Below, piece after piece: positions 1-11,062 of a stretch of DNA of 64,000 nt. Location: assembly GCF_040412425.1 (NCBI RefSeq), contig NC_089782.1:23235122-23299121 (forward strand), in the 5' to 3' direction. The stretch comes from Macrobrachium rosenbergii (lineage: Eukaryota; Arthropoda; Malacostraca; Decapoda; Palaemonidae). Position 1 is the first letter of the stretch; each line of letters begins with the position of its first letter. Made by a program: the position numbers and the translations under genes. Under the pieces are notes generated by a model. It did not search any database. It was not told the DNA's origin and worked only from the letters and a program-made list of their open reading frames with translations.

Positions 1-949
1 ACGTTGATTTTGATGTAATTAAACATATCTGATACACAAGTTATTTACTCCAGCTGATACAAAAGTTATTTACTCCAGTTGTACAACCACCTTTGGACTA
101 AGAAATTGCTTCTGAAAGATTGGTAACACGCCATTGTTATACTAAAAGCAAAACTAGGACAAAATTTCAGTATTCTGTCTGAATGTAGACCAGTATTTTT
201 AACAAGCTTTTAATGCAAAGAGAGAAAAAAAATTGATGAATTCAAAGTTAACATATAAATTTTCTAAGTATCATGAGCCATGAAGCTAGTCGCAAATACC
301 AGCATGTTTGTAAGTACTGTAATGAGAACAAAAACCTTGTAACCCAAAGGGTCACAGTAAAATAGATTTACATTTAGCCCATTGTATCACTTGGAAGGTC
401 ATGTTCAAAGACTATTTGAATGGAAACAGTAACTATTGCAATAGTTTTGTATGTCCAGAAAGGCTGCAATAGTTGTTGAAGATATTACACAACAGTATTA
501 GAACCCACCTCATCTTTATTCATGAAAAACCTCTTAACAGACAGCACTTTTCAGAGGGGAAGTGTTTTGAGTTGCACAGTGTCCTTGAGGTAAATAATAT
601 AACAAATATTTTTTAATGAAACTATCCTGTTTACTTAACCTAGTAATGCATGTTTTTTTACTGCAGAATTATGTACAATAGGGTTAGCAATTAAGATTAT
701 TAAAAACATACCGCATATCAAGAATTGTATGAAGTTTGATAAATGTTGACGTGTTGGACGTATAGGTTGTAGGGATGATCAGCAGATTGTGTTTAGTTCT
801 GTAATTATGATTTGTTCCTACAGAAATACAAACTATAGCCTTTCATATACTTTCATATAAAAGGCTCTAGTTTGTATACCTTGGAAAAAAGTAAATAAAA
901 AAAAATTATTAAATTATCACATAGCAAGTTATTGCCTGGTTGATTTCAG
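1..949 (+). other. ACAP intron (partial) at window edge
   Basis: AT-rich sequence upstream of the first visible ACAP exon. No coding similarity, RNA gene or tandem repeat is visible on either strand. Confidence 0.6.
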
Positions 950-1110
950 AAGCCCAATAAAAAGTACTGGAGTATATTGCGGAGACGTAAACGTGTTCAT
1001 CGTAGGAGTAGGAACAATGCTGATCACGCAAATGATGATGAGTCTGCTAGTGAACCTGGAACTCCAGTTAATCATCCTGAATCTCAGATCATACCTCAAA
1101 TTCACATAGA
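950..1110 (+). CDS. ACAP: ACAP exon: basic linker
   Basis: 161 nt, read in phase 0 from the acceptor TTGATTTCAG and ending before the donor GTAAGT, leaving two bases (GA). It encodes a strongly basic run, WSILRRRKRVHRRSRN, followed by an acidic/Pro stretch. No known domain is visible; it should lie between the ArfGAP domain and the ankyrin repeats. Confidence 0.75.
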
Positions 1111-4100
1111 GTAAGTTAACCTGCAATCTGACAAAGCAAATGTCTTGGTAAATTTGTGATTAATTTTTTGAGAGCTTACATACTAGAGTCAAAGGTTTTG
1201 CTTGTTTTTCTAGGAAACATACTTTTTATGCAGGATTTTTTAGTTTATTCTTTTTTAATAATGGTATTATCATGATGCCACAGACTTTGAGAATATGCTG
1301 TTTCTATATCTGCTGAGGATTTAATCATATGATGTGTTACATTACTTACTTTGGTGGTATGTCATCATTTTAAGGATATCTTGAGTGTCTAAATTGCCAA
1401 TGCTCACTCCTTGTTTTATTTAAAGAGGAAAGAAAGGTTAGGTTTGTGCAAAAGTCCTTATGCAACAGAGACTAACCAAATTTTTGTATTAAAATATCCT
1501 TATTTTTCAGGCCTAACAGCCCTATCACGGATACCGGTGAAAATAGCAATATATTTTTATTTGACATTGCAAGACATAGTAGTACAAGGAATAGAATATC
1601 TCAAGAACTTGATAATATGTCCCTGCCAAGTGACGACAATTCAACTGATGGGGAGCATTCAACAGAATATGGTAAATTATATGTCAAAGACAGTGATAAT
1701 TTTTATTGTTTTTCTTTTTGCTAATTATTGTGCCAACTATTTTATGGAACCAGTAAAAGAGCTATCAGCTTGCTTAGCAAGTTCCAGAGAATGGAGTAAT
1801 GGCATGTGAAAAGGAGAGAAGAAAGCAAAGAATTAGGATGGAGTAGATATGAATATAAATATATTTTGATATATTAACAAATTAAATATGTAGTAATATA
1901 CAAAGTAATTAGTTTAGCAGGAAAAATAGTTCATTAAATATCAATTGAGGTTTTGCTTTATTTTTACCATGCTCTTTAAAATTCAGCTAATTCTCATATT
2001 TTTTCATTTAATTACTTTTGAATAACGAACTGAAGAAATGTGTTGGTATAATCACTGAAGTGAATATATTTTGGAACACCCATCAAGTGTTGATATGTAA
2101 TAATTCATAGACTTAGTAGCAACATTTGTTTTAAAGCTCAAGATGCTGCTACATTGTATGCATTGAGCTGTACGACAATTACTACTGAATGGCTTTGAAT
2201 TGCATACACAGCTGCTTTATGACCATTGTTGTTATTTAGTAATTCAACCAGACCACTGAGTTAAGATAAACCTCATGAGCAGTATGTAAGTGTATTTTTG
2301 TTTGCAGTTAGGCTTCCAACTTTTTCTTAAAAGTAAAAGTTCAAAGTGCAATAAGTTGTGGTAGCCTTTTTATTCCGTTACATGTAAAAATTCCGACATG
2401 TTAGGTTATTTTATTATCAAAAGATTATTTTAACACCCAAATACTTTGAATGTACATTTTTGCAAAATTTTTGGTTAATAATGTTAAAGGACAAAAGACT
2501 TGCTAAATTAATGACAAAAAAAGAAATGTGAGGATAAAAGGCAGAGAACATATTAAATTTCCAGAAAGTAATTTATTAAGGTACAAAAAGATCCAGAGAT
2601 GGTGACTAGTACACAACCATCCAGATAACCCTCCAGATAGCATTAGGGGTCCAAAATCCCTTCATCTGCTGTTTTCTTATTTCATCATTTGGTGAGGAAC
2701 AAAGAAGGTATAAAATTTATAGGGAAACTTTAATGATGCTCAAGTAATTCCTAAAGCCTGAAAAAACAATGCATAAAAAATCCAAGGAACAGTGGGAGAT
2801 GACATTGATAATGAAAAGTTGACTGATGTATGGGCAAGGCATGACTTCAGCTTTTTACTGAATACCCAACTGTTGCAGAGGCCAAAAATCCAACATCACT
2901 AATTCATGAATTTAGTGGTTGGACAGTGTGTGGATTACACCCAAATAGGTGGGCTGTGCAAAGCACCAGGTAAGGTGTTTTCTCTTATAAACGTTTTTCT
3001 TTCACTGTTCATTCAATCTTGTGTCGCAAACTCTCCGATATTTCTTGTATTCAACAGTGGCTGTCACAAAACCTTACCAGCACTAGCAAGACTCAGATAA
3101 ATGCTAAAAATGGCTTTTCTTTTAAATTAACTCTCCCTTGCAATACTTTCTTTACATAACTCTCAGTTAAAAACATATCACACTCATCATGGGATTATGG
3201 CATGCTTCAAACCAATGAGAGTGCCTTGTTGAAGTAATTCTATCCAGTCTTTGAATTGGTTAGTCACTGACCCATGAATATCTGATAAATACAGTAAGTC
3301 ATGAGACCCAGTGCTAGTATGCAGAGAATGCATGTCAACAGATAGTTAGAGAACATTATGTGAGTGTTTAGACTTCAACTAACATTAAATGGCAAACCTT
3401 GGAAACAAAATCTGTTAAGGATTTTTTTTAATGAGAATTAAAATTTTTTAAATTTTTCAGTTATTAAATTTTGTAAATAACTGCAGTGTACCAAATAAAA
3501 TTTAAATTCTACTAATGAAGACAAACCCTTTGAGCAAGCTATATGAGAATTAAGTGATTTGACTAGGTGGTCTTGTTAACTTACTAATGATAATATTAAG
3601 TTTTCTGTTTGGAATTGGTTGTCTCACAACAAACATATTCAGCAGTGGCAAATCTTGCACTAAAAGCATGGGAGTCACCCACCAAGAACACTCCTGTACC
3701 CACATCAAAGTGAAAGCATGTATATGTTCGTCATTTTAATGTGTCTTGGTTGATGCAAACAAAAATAGGTTGGTTGATGCAAACAAAAATAGGTAACAGA
3801 AAGCTGTTAGTAAGTTTGCTTTAATGTCATTTCCCATTCAGCAGTAATCTAGGTTTTGCCTTGCATCCAGATATTTGTTTTGTTTGTTCATCAGTGTCTT
3901 TTTTCGCATCCATTGCAAGCTTTTAGTTCTGAGACACTCTGGGCTTTATGGAATATATATCAAATATCTTTTGAGCTTCAGGGGTTAAGATTTGTGGTTA
4001 AAGTAAGGATTCCACCACTTAGCATAAGTTGATAGAAGTTTTATTCATGGAAAGGAAAAAGCTTGACACTGAACTATTAATAATAGTTTGCCCAAGTCTT

Positions 4101-7100
4101 TGTACCTTCTACTGCTTATGTTCAAAACACCATACATCCTTCTTCGTCCTTTCCACCCTTTCCCATCCACCATTTGTCCTATCCCAACTAAGCTCCAAGT
4201 ATGCATAGTTAAGATAATTTATTAATTATCATACTAATTTTAATATTTTCAGTGACGGAAGAGTCATTATCAACGCTTAACGCTGATGTCCTGCTATTCC
4301 GTGCCTGTGAAGCTCATAATTTGCCCATGATGTGTCAGGGTTTGGCATTGGGGGCAAATAAGAATTGGCATAATCCTGCTCAAAATGGAAGGACACCCAT
4401 GCACCAGGCAGTTGAGAGTGTTAGTTTTGAATTCCTTTTTGTATATGCAGTTCACCAACTTTACACACTTTAAATTATTTCCATTAGAATTTTGTAAAAA
4501 CTTATTTTGTCATTGGCCATTAGATTTTTAATGTAATCTTTTATGCATATAATTAGCTATTCTATTTTATAGCACTGCTTTCTCATCTTGAGTTTTTAGT
4601 GGCAAAGCCTAAAACACTGTTTTTGCAATACATGTTTTCTACAAACTTGTTAATCATAAGTAGTATTACTCAGTGTGCTATGGACCCAATCACATCAACT
4701 TGATAGATCTTGAAAATTGAAGTCCTGCTGAGCTTACCAAGTTACAGACTTGTCCTTCAAACCAACATGGTATTTCTCTGTACTATCCTCTATCTTGAGG
4801 AGTGTGGAGAAGATATGTAGAAGAGCATGTTTTATTTGAAAAACATTGTTTCAATAAGTAGCCTGAATTGCAGTTTAGGAGGGAGGATGAAGCAGATTAG
4901 TCCAGAAGGAAATGTTTTCTTTGAGTGAGTGGAAATCCTCTGCAGTTTCCTTATCGTAGTCCAGAAGGGCCAGGAGTAGGAGACAGAACAGAGGTAACAC
5001 TCTTGGAAGCTTGAGCTGACAGTGTAGAATGAGCAGAAAAAGAAACTCGGAAGAGGAACAAATCAGGCACCAATGTAAGTTGTGGTCATGAGCCATAGAT
5101 TGGCAACTAGACTCTGGTGGTACCCTAACTGAGACAAGCTCGAAAGAAGTGACGCTAGTTCTGTTTTGCTTGAGGGATCAAGTGGACTCACATACACAAG
5201 ACTTAATAGGAACGGTACCAACAGGGTCAGGAAACAAAAATGCTTCTGGACTTGGCTTCAAGATGTTCCTAGGCAAAGGGGACCTCACTGGAGCAGCAGG
5301 GCAGGACCTCTTGACAGCAGAATATCTTGCAAATTAGGAAAAAGTAGTAGACTTTGAGATATGGAGATAAAGGGTACTGCCATTGGTAATGGCTTGGACA
5401 CTTATGTAGCAGATTGCATAAGAACAACCAAGTACACTGAAGCTGACACTGGAAGAGTCCAGAAGACTGAAGCTGTAGAGTATATGGAGTTGAAAAACTC
5501 TTCAAAGCTGTTGAGTACACCTTTGCAATTGAACATGCAGGAGTAGGTGGGTACAGGTAAGCTGAGTACACATTGGCAGCTTAAAACGCAAGATCAGCCA
5601 TACTACATGGGATCAGCTGTGTACAGGATCAGGGTAAGTACACAGGAGCAGTTTGAGTTAACAGGAGTAGAATAGTATTACAGGTCAGTCAGGTATATGA
5701 AGGAATGTGTACAAGAGGAGAACTGAAGTGGACATTGTCCAGCAAATGGGAGTAGGGGCCTTAACAGTCAGTGCAGAAGTGGAAGGTGAACGCTGACAAT
5801 GGCAAAGAGACAGCAGACAGTTTAGGTGGAGCAGTGGACTGTGGCTCACAATCAATATTGAGTCTGGCTAGGAAAGCGGCAGAAGCTGAACAATAACCTC
5901 CAGTGGTAAGGAAAGAAGAGGTTGAACAATAGCCTGAGGAGGGAACATAGCACAAAGAATTATTGTGGAAATGGAATGAGCAGGAAAGTGGTGGAAATAT
6001 CCCCCCCAAAGATGACAAGAGGACTGTCAGGAGAGGGAGACATCCATGGTGAAATTTCATCAGGCAAGAAAATATGGGGGTCAAGAATCCTGGAGATGGT
6101 TAGTTCCTCTTAATCTGCTCACACTTAACAGGGTGAGGCAGCTTCACAGGGGAGGAAGTTGTATCAGATGAAACTCAAAACTTGACAGTTGTGGTTGCAG
6201 TGCAATGAGATGAGTCAAAGGAATTGCCAAGTGTGATGCCAGAAGTATGACATTTCATCCATGCTGTTGAGTGTACTGGAACTACTGAACTATGAACTAC
6301 ACTTGGGACACTGCAAATGCAGATCCTTGTCAGTCCAAGGATGGCATAATTGAACAGCAGTACTTACCACTTTTGCCCACACAAGTATGCTGAGGTATGA
6401 TTAGATTAATATACTTCCCAAAATCACTTTATACTAAGCAATTAGAAAAAACTATTAGATCAGTGATGAACAGCTAAGATAGAAACTTAGAACCAAAGAT
6501 AAGCAACATTGTGAACTAGTGAAAACATAAATTATTTTGTGCATAAACAGTGTGATAAAGACAAAGCAACAACAAAAATTTCCTTAACATAGTTCATTTG
6601 AAAACCAGGCAGAATGAAAATTCAAGAAAATTGTTTACAGAATTAAATTACAGGAACTGTCAAACAACTGAAAAGCTAAGACTTATGGAAACACATCGGT
6701 AAACTTGGTAAACACTGAGCATGACACCTTCAGGTAAATTGAATGAACATATGAATGAGTAAAGAGATTTGAATGGTGTGTTCTTTCAAGATCTATCAAG
6801 TTTCTGTGACTAGGTCTGTTTCAGTGTACAAGTGGTCCTTATGTATTCAGAGTTTAGAAGCTTTTACCAAAATAAATTTGTGAAAAATTAGGCTTTGAGC
6901 ATTGTAGCTAAGGGCTTTTTTACTTTGCAGGGTTCTGTTATGGCTCTAGAATATATGCTTATTAATGGATCCCGAGCTAGTGTTCAGGATTCAGAAGGCC
7001 GAACCCCACTCCATCTTTCAGCACTTAATTCTAATATTGGTCAGGTAAGGAATAAAATTTTTTTTAAAGATAGGTAATCTGTTCATTTCATGATGGAGCA

Positions 7101-10100
7101 ATTTGACTTAGGTCAAATTCATGGAAATTAAAATCAGGTTACCTGTGTACAGTATGTGTTGTGAACTAGCCCAGTAATTTAATAAAAAATAAAATAATAG
7201 TGGATCTTTGCTTAGGAAGAGAAATTATTTCAAGCTAAATAAAATGGATTTATTTATACAATATCAGTTTATAGGTTATGGTATCAGTTTTATATGTGAG
7301 GGGGAACATGGTAACTGTTGGTTATTGTTATGAAATAGTTACCATATATTTATGTGTATAAAACGACATTTAAATCTTAAAACTCACCCATAAAAATTGG
7401 GGGTCATCTTGTATTACCATTCTAAAAATCAAACCTTGAATTCTAAGTGATGTTTATCGGTAGGGTAGCCTCGGCCTCGGTGTGATAACCACCGACATAC
7501 ATGATAAGATTCACGTTATGAAATAAAGTGATGATAAAGGTAATAAAACCATTTTTACTTTATATATTATTGGTGTATCTTCATAATAAGTAGCCTATTC
7601 GAGGAATGATTCCATATCAGTAAAATCAACTTTTATCTATGTAAGGCCAGCCAGCTGACAAAATGTAAATATCGAGTTATGGTTGTGCTCTCAGCAACCT
7701 TTATTTTTCGGTAACATAGTGTAATTACGGTAGTAGTTAACATTTAGGATAACATAATATTCATTTTTCACTAAAAATTCAGGCTGTTTTTAACTGTTTA
7801 GAACAATTCAGTCATACAAATGATAATTACATAGAATAATTATCATACATTATCGTATTGTTGTTAGGGGTTGCTTCTGATTGGCGATGAAATGTGACCA
7901 AAACAGTGGTTATCCTTTTAGGTGATGCGTGTAGGAAAAACATGAAATGGGATCAACTTTATTTCATTTACCGTATATACTCATTAATGCGTGATCTCAC
8001 ACATCATGCAACCCCCAAATGTTCACCCATAAAAAATTATTTTATCTTGTAACTTGTGTATCATGCAAGTTCCTTTTATGAGAGAGCGGATTACTATGGA
8101 CTAACCTCTTTTACTCCATCTCTTTATCCCATCTTCTAGTTAAATAGGTTAAAGGAGTAAAAGCGAATGATAAAAGTATCGTTAGTTACGTTATACTCGT
8201 TGAGTAAACAAATACTGCCATAAACAACCAAACGAGAAACAACAGTTTCGCTTTGAACAGTCTAGGCCATGGCTATGAACAACCAAACCGGATAACTACA
8301 GCTGTTTTTATTGTATTTCAACCATTGTAGGATAGTAAATAATTACTGTGGTTATGTTACAAATGATAAGTAGAATAGGAATGATATATATTTTACATTA
8401 TACTGTACCCTCATTCGCTATGGAGAAAAGATCGCAAGGAAATATACTGCTAAATTTAAGCTGCAAGTTGTAGCTAAAGCTGAGGAAACAAACAATGTTC
8501 AAGCACTAATGACTATAAATTATCGTGCATCAGCAACAAGGATGAAACTCCTGAACTTACAAATGCCGTCACACTTGACCGTAAATAATATTGGAGAGAA
8601 AAATATTTTAATCAGGACTACTGGGTATGAAATAGCACATTTTACTGTTGTTTTAACATGCATGGAAAATGGGATGAAACCTTCCCCCATGTTATGTTTA
8701 AACGGAAATTGAATTGATGCTGAAACAAAAATTCCCGGAAGGTATTGTTGTCCACGTTCACAAAAACCTAAACAATGTAGATGGCGCATGATCGCTATGT
8801 TTGTATTTTATAATACAGTTAGCAATATGCGAATACATCCAATATTACTGGATACAAGGAAGTAAAGCATAACTCTTTAAAAGAACCATGGAAAAGATGT
8901 ATATTTGTTATGTTTGTATTGTATAATACAATACTAATATGTGAATATTACTTACGCTAATTTTATACTTCACATATAATGCGACCCCCTTAAAATTAGC
9001 TTCAAAATTAGGTCTTTAAAAGTCGCATGATACGCGAGTATGTACGGTATTTTGAATTACTAAGGATAAAGTAAGTAAAACAGCATTTGCAATAACATCA
9101 TCTTTACATAACCAATATTTCATAAGATACCTGTTGTTGCAAAAGCTAGCCTATACACAGATGGTTTTGTAATTTAGCAGTTGTCTTATACTACAGATAT
9201 GAGATAAATTCATGAAAATTTGTCGTAATTTTTTACCTCGTCTTATCTAAAGGTCGTCTTATACACGAAAATATATGGTAAATGAGAGCATGCCTGAATG
9301 CTTTATTCTTAAATGAAAGGTGAAAATTGGCACAAGGCAAAGAACAGAGACAAATAAGTGAGAAGATACTAAAGGAAACGGATGAAGAGTAAAAGGCGGA
9401 TAGTTATGCCACTGGGCCCAAAGGAATGTGGATAAGTCTTTAATACCTTTTGCAGTGTGTAATGCATGGCACAAAGTGGTACCCATATATGGTTTAGTGC
9501 AAAAAAGTGCTTCTTAGAGAGTCACAGGTTAAATTCCTCTCCTTACAATCCCAGGTTTCCTTGATACCGCCTTTATTTCATATTGTCATGTAACCATTTC
9601 AGTAACATTATACCTTACACTGGTGTTTACTGAAAAACAGTGTGAACAAGAATTCTTTGTTAACTCACAAATGAGGAAAGAAATCCTTGTTGCAGGGGAT
9701 CATAAGACTTGTTTAACACCCAAATGAGTGTTATCAAGAGATAGAGTAAGAAAAAGAACAATGATGGAATCCTTCCAAGATTAAACATTCTTTTACTATG
9801 GTTTTTAATAAAATTTTTTATTGTCACAACTAGTCTGCAAGCTTCAGTAACTGAAAATTCACTGAAAACTTCAGTTCAGATATGAAGCTAGTTTCCCAAT
9901 ATTGTTGCATAAAATCATATAATCAAACAGGTGTTATTGTCATGTAATAGCAACAGATATAATGTCACTCAAGTATCATATTAACGTGAGTATGCTCTTC
10001 AAACCTCAGTAATGGAACACATGTATACTGGTACTTCAGTTGATATATATATAGTGTAGAGTACCTTCTTCCCCAGTTTGGAGTTCAAAGTCTCAGTGAA

Positions 10101-11062
10101 ATTCTTCTCATGGATACCAAGTCCCTTCCATTTAAGAATTACTGCTGTATAGAACAAGAAACATATTTTACTGTATAATATTTGAAGCCCATCCTTGAGG
10201 TTAGAAAATAACTTTGAAAAATTCTTCACAGTGTATTCATGTAGTGAAAGAGTATTTTAATGCTAGTTACTGGACGTTTTCTTCCATTATTTTCACCTAA
10301 TGAGACCACACGTTTCCTATGAAGTCTTTGCATGACTGATATGATGCGTCATTTAGCACATCAGTATTTGTAAAGTATGATTCTTTGCTTAATGATTGAT
10401 TTTTTAATTTTAGGAACCGAGATTTAGTAATTAGTTCAGCCCCTGTTATAAGTTTCTTCAATTACAGGTTTGTTTATTACTAAAGCATCGTGTTGATCTA
10501 AACCAGACCGACAATGATGGCAATAAGGCAATTGATTTAGCTTTAAAGAGCAGTGAACCTGATGTTGTTACTCTGTGAGTATCCACTGTGTAAAATTTAC
10601 AGTATCTGCATTATTGTGTTGATATAAAAAATGTATACAGTAATTAAATTTTTTTGGTGTTCATAGTAAATTCAGTACTTCATACGCAAAAAAACATTAC
10701 AGTTGAGAATGCACATTTTTGTATTCTACAAGTATTAAGTTGCAAATATTGTTTTAATATCAAATTCACAGTAGCTTGGAAATACATTCTTATGGATTCA
10801 GTGTAAATGCTTGATTGTATTTGCCAAGAGAATTTGTGTATTGCTTAGTGATTAAAAAGACAGTTGCAGTTATGTGTTGACATTATTGTTTTTTAATTTT
10901 GACAGGTTACGTGTGGCCAGCCTTAGTGAACACATTGATCGAGATGGTGGAGGGGAAGATAACATGTTGACGGACTTCCTTAGAGATTTCCAAGAGAAAA
11001 TAGTTAATCAGGGTCACAATCGCTCTCGTTCTGGTGAGGGTGCTCCCCCGCCAGAAAATTAG
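950..11062 (+). CDS. ACAP: ACAP-type ArfGAP with ankyrin repeats, C-terminal part (5' partial)
   Basis: Six exons (950-1110, 1511-1671, 4253-4419, 6931-7044, 10468-10574, 10906-11062) join in phase across GT-AG introns and give 288 aa ending in TAG. Visible residues 1-107 are a basic then Ser/Asp-rich linker. Residues about 118-240 are ankyrin repeats: each GRTPxH-type core is followed by a helix pair, and the layout LFRACEAHNLPMM / ALGANKNW / GRTPMHQAVESGS / EYMLINGS / GRTPLHLSAL / LLLKHRVDLNQTDNDG follows the C-terminal end of vertebrate ACAP2/ACAP3 and fly CenB1A. The tail has a DFLRDFQEKI segment like the DIFRDFSQ stretch of ACAP2. Known for the family: BAR-PH-ArfGAP-ANK proteins that stimulate GTP hydrolysis on Arf6 at endosomal and plasma membranes. 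The BAR, PH and zinc-finger ArfGAP parts are upstream of the window, so activity cannot be judged here. ACAP2 versus ACAP3 type is not resolved. Confidence 0.85.
1511..1671 (+). CDS. ACAP: ACAP exon: Ser/Asp-rich linker
   Basis: 161 nt after TATTTTTCAG. One base completes the GAG codon from the previous exon; the exon ends with one base before GTAAAT. It encodes PNSPITDTGENSN and a run with SLPSDDNSTDGEHSTEY, comparable to the low-complexity Ser-rich spacer before the ankyrin repeats in ACAP2. The spacer is poorly conserved, so this assignment rests on splice phase and position. Confidence 0.75.
1672..4252 (+). other. ACAP intron
   Basis: AT-rich intron. The only structure I see is a two-copy 24-bp tandem duplication (unit TTGGTTGATGCAAACAAAAA plus TAGG) at about 3748-3795. 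Nothing coding is recognisable. Confidence 0.6.
4253..4419 (+). CDS. ACAP: ACAP exon: ankyrin repeat 1
   Basis: 167 nt after the acceptor TTTTCAG, starting with two bases that complete a GTG codon and ending in phase 0 before the less usual donor GTTAGT. It encodes LLFRACEAHNLPMMCQGLALGANKNW and NGRTPMHQAVES, a clear ankyrin unit aligned with LQLYRAS..NLPKMAEALAHGADVNW of human ACAP2. Confidence 0.88.
4420..6930 (+). other. ACAP intron with degenerate AGG/GTACA-rich repeat block
   Basis: The block at about 4860-6130 is richer in G than its surroundings and is made of loosely repeated pieces such as GTACACAGGAGCAG, GAGTACAC and AGGAGTAG. Short open frames occur on both strands but none resembles a protein family. 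It is probably an old repeat. The flanks are ordinary AT-rich intron. Confidence 0.45.
6931..7044 (+). CDS. ACAP: ACAP exon: ankyrin repeat 2
   Basis: 114 nt, phase 0 at both ends, acceptor TACTTTGCAG, donor GTAAGG. It encodes GSVMALEYMLINGSRASVQD and SEGRTPLHLSALNSNIGQ, a canonical ankyrin helix pair plus the following TPLH loop. It is a symmetric exon, so skipping would keep the frame. Confidence 0.9.
7971..9047 (+). mobile_element. Inner pogo-like element nested in the outer one
   Basis: The ends CCGTATATACTC and GAGTATGTACGG are inverted, flanked by TA on each side (7969-7970, 9048-9049). Subterminal CATGCAACCCCC and its counterpart GCGACCCCC also pair as inverted repeats. The 1,077-bp element carries a broken CENP-B/pogo-type transposase remnant, and TIR type and target site agree with that family. 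It must be younger than the element it interrupts. Confidence 0.75.
8429..8790 (+). pseudogene. pogo/CENP-B-type (DDE_1) transposase remnant
   Basis: One open frame (about 8429-8712) starts with RKYTAKFKLQVVAKAEETNN, the typical first helix of the CENP-B-like HTH of pogo/Tigger transposases. It then runs into TTGYEIAHFTVVLTCMENGM, which matches the DDE_1 catalytic region (family pattern T.GHEK.HFTVVLAC..DG.K..PM). The expected few hundred residues between them are missing, so a large internal deletion kept the frame. After this the frame shifts: VMFKRKL and KFPEGIVVHVHKN, also family-like, are readable only in another frame up to a stop near 8790. It cannot encode a working transposase. Confidence 0.75.
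10468..10574 (+). CDS. ACAP: ACAP exon: ankyrin repeat 3
   Basis: 107 nt, acceptor AATTACAG, donor GTGAGT, ending with two bases of a Leu codon. It encodes VCLLLKHRVDLNQTDNDGNK and AIDLALKSSEPDVVTL, matching the last ankyrin repeat of ACAPs (VCLFLKRGANQHATDEEGKD in human ACAP2). Confidence 0.9.
10906..11062 (+). CDS. ACAP: ACAP terminal coding exon
   Basis: 157 nt after TTTTGACAG, ending in TAG at 11060-11062. It encodes LRVASLSEHIDRDGGGEDNM, then LTDFLRDFQEKIVNQG and a Ser/Pro end (GEGAPPPEN). The DFLRDFQEK segment corresponds to the conserved C-terminal DIFRDFSQM of ACAP2, which supports this being the true end. Confidence 0.85.

Larger units (their letters stand above)
7342..9278. mobile_element. 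Outer TA-flanked DNA transposon/MITE (interrupted)
   Basis: Inverted ends CCATATATTTATGTGTATAA (7342 on) and the reverse complement of TTATACACGAAAATATATGG (ending 9278) match with few differences and continue into AAACGAC / AAGACGAC. Both ends are flanked by TA, the target site typical of the Tc1/mariner/pogo superfamily. The element is split by the inner element at 7971-9047, so the host copy is about 860 bp. I see no transposase in the outer part, so it is probably non-autonomous. It lies inside an ACAP intron. Confidence 0.65.
7045..10467 (+). other. ACAP intron holding the nested transposons
   Basis: Outside the nested elements (7342-9278) the intron is AT-rich with no recognisable coding or structured feature. 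Confidence 0.6.

Noticed and set aside
1411..1809. 132-codon plus frame over the second ACAP exon
   Set aside because: It is out of frame with the ACAP reading; the exon 1511-1671 in the other frame fits splice phases on both sides.
4875..6113. Several 60-107 codon frames on both strands
   Set aside because: They lie in a degenerate G-rich repeat block, overlap each other on opposite strands, and show no domain.
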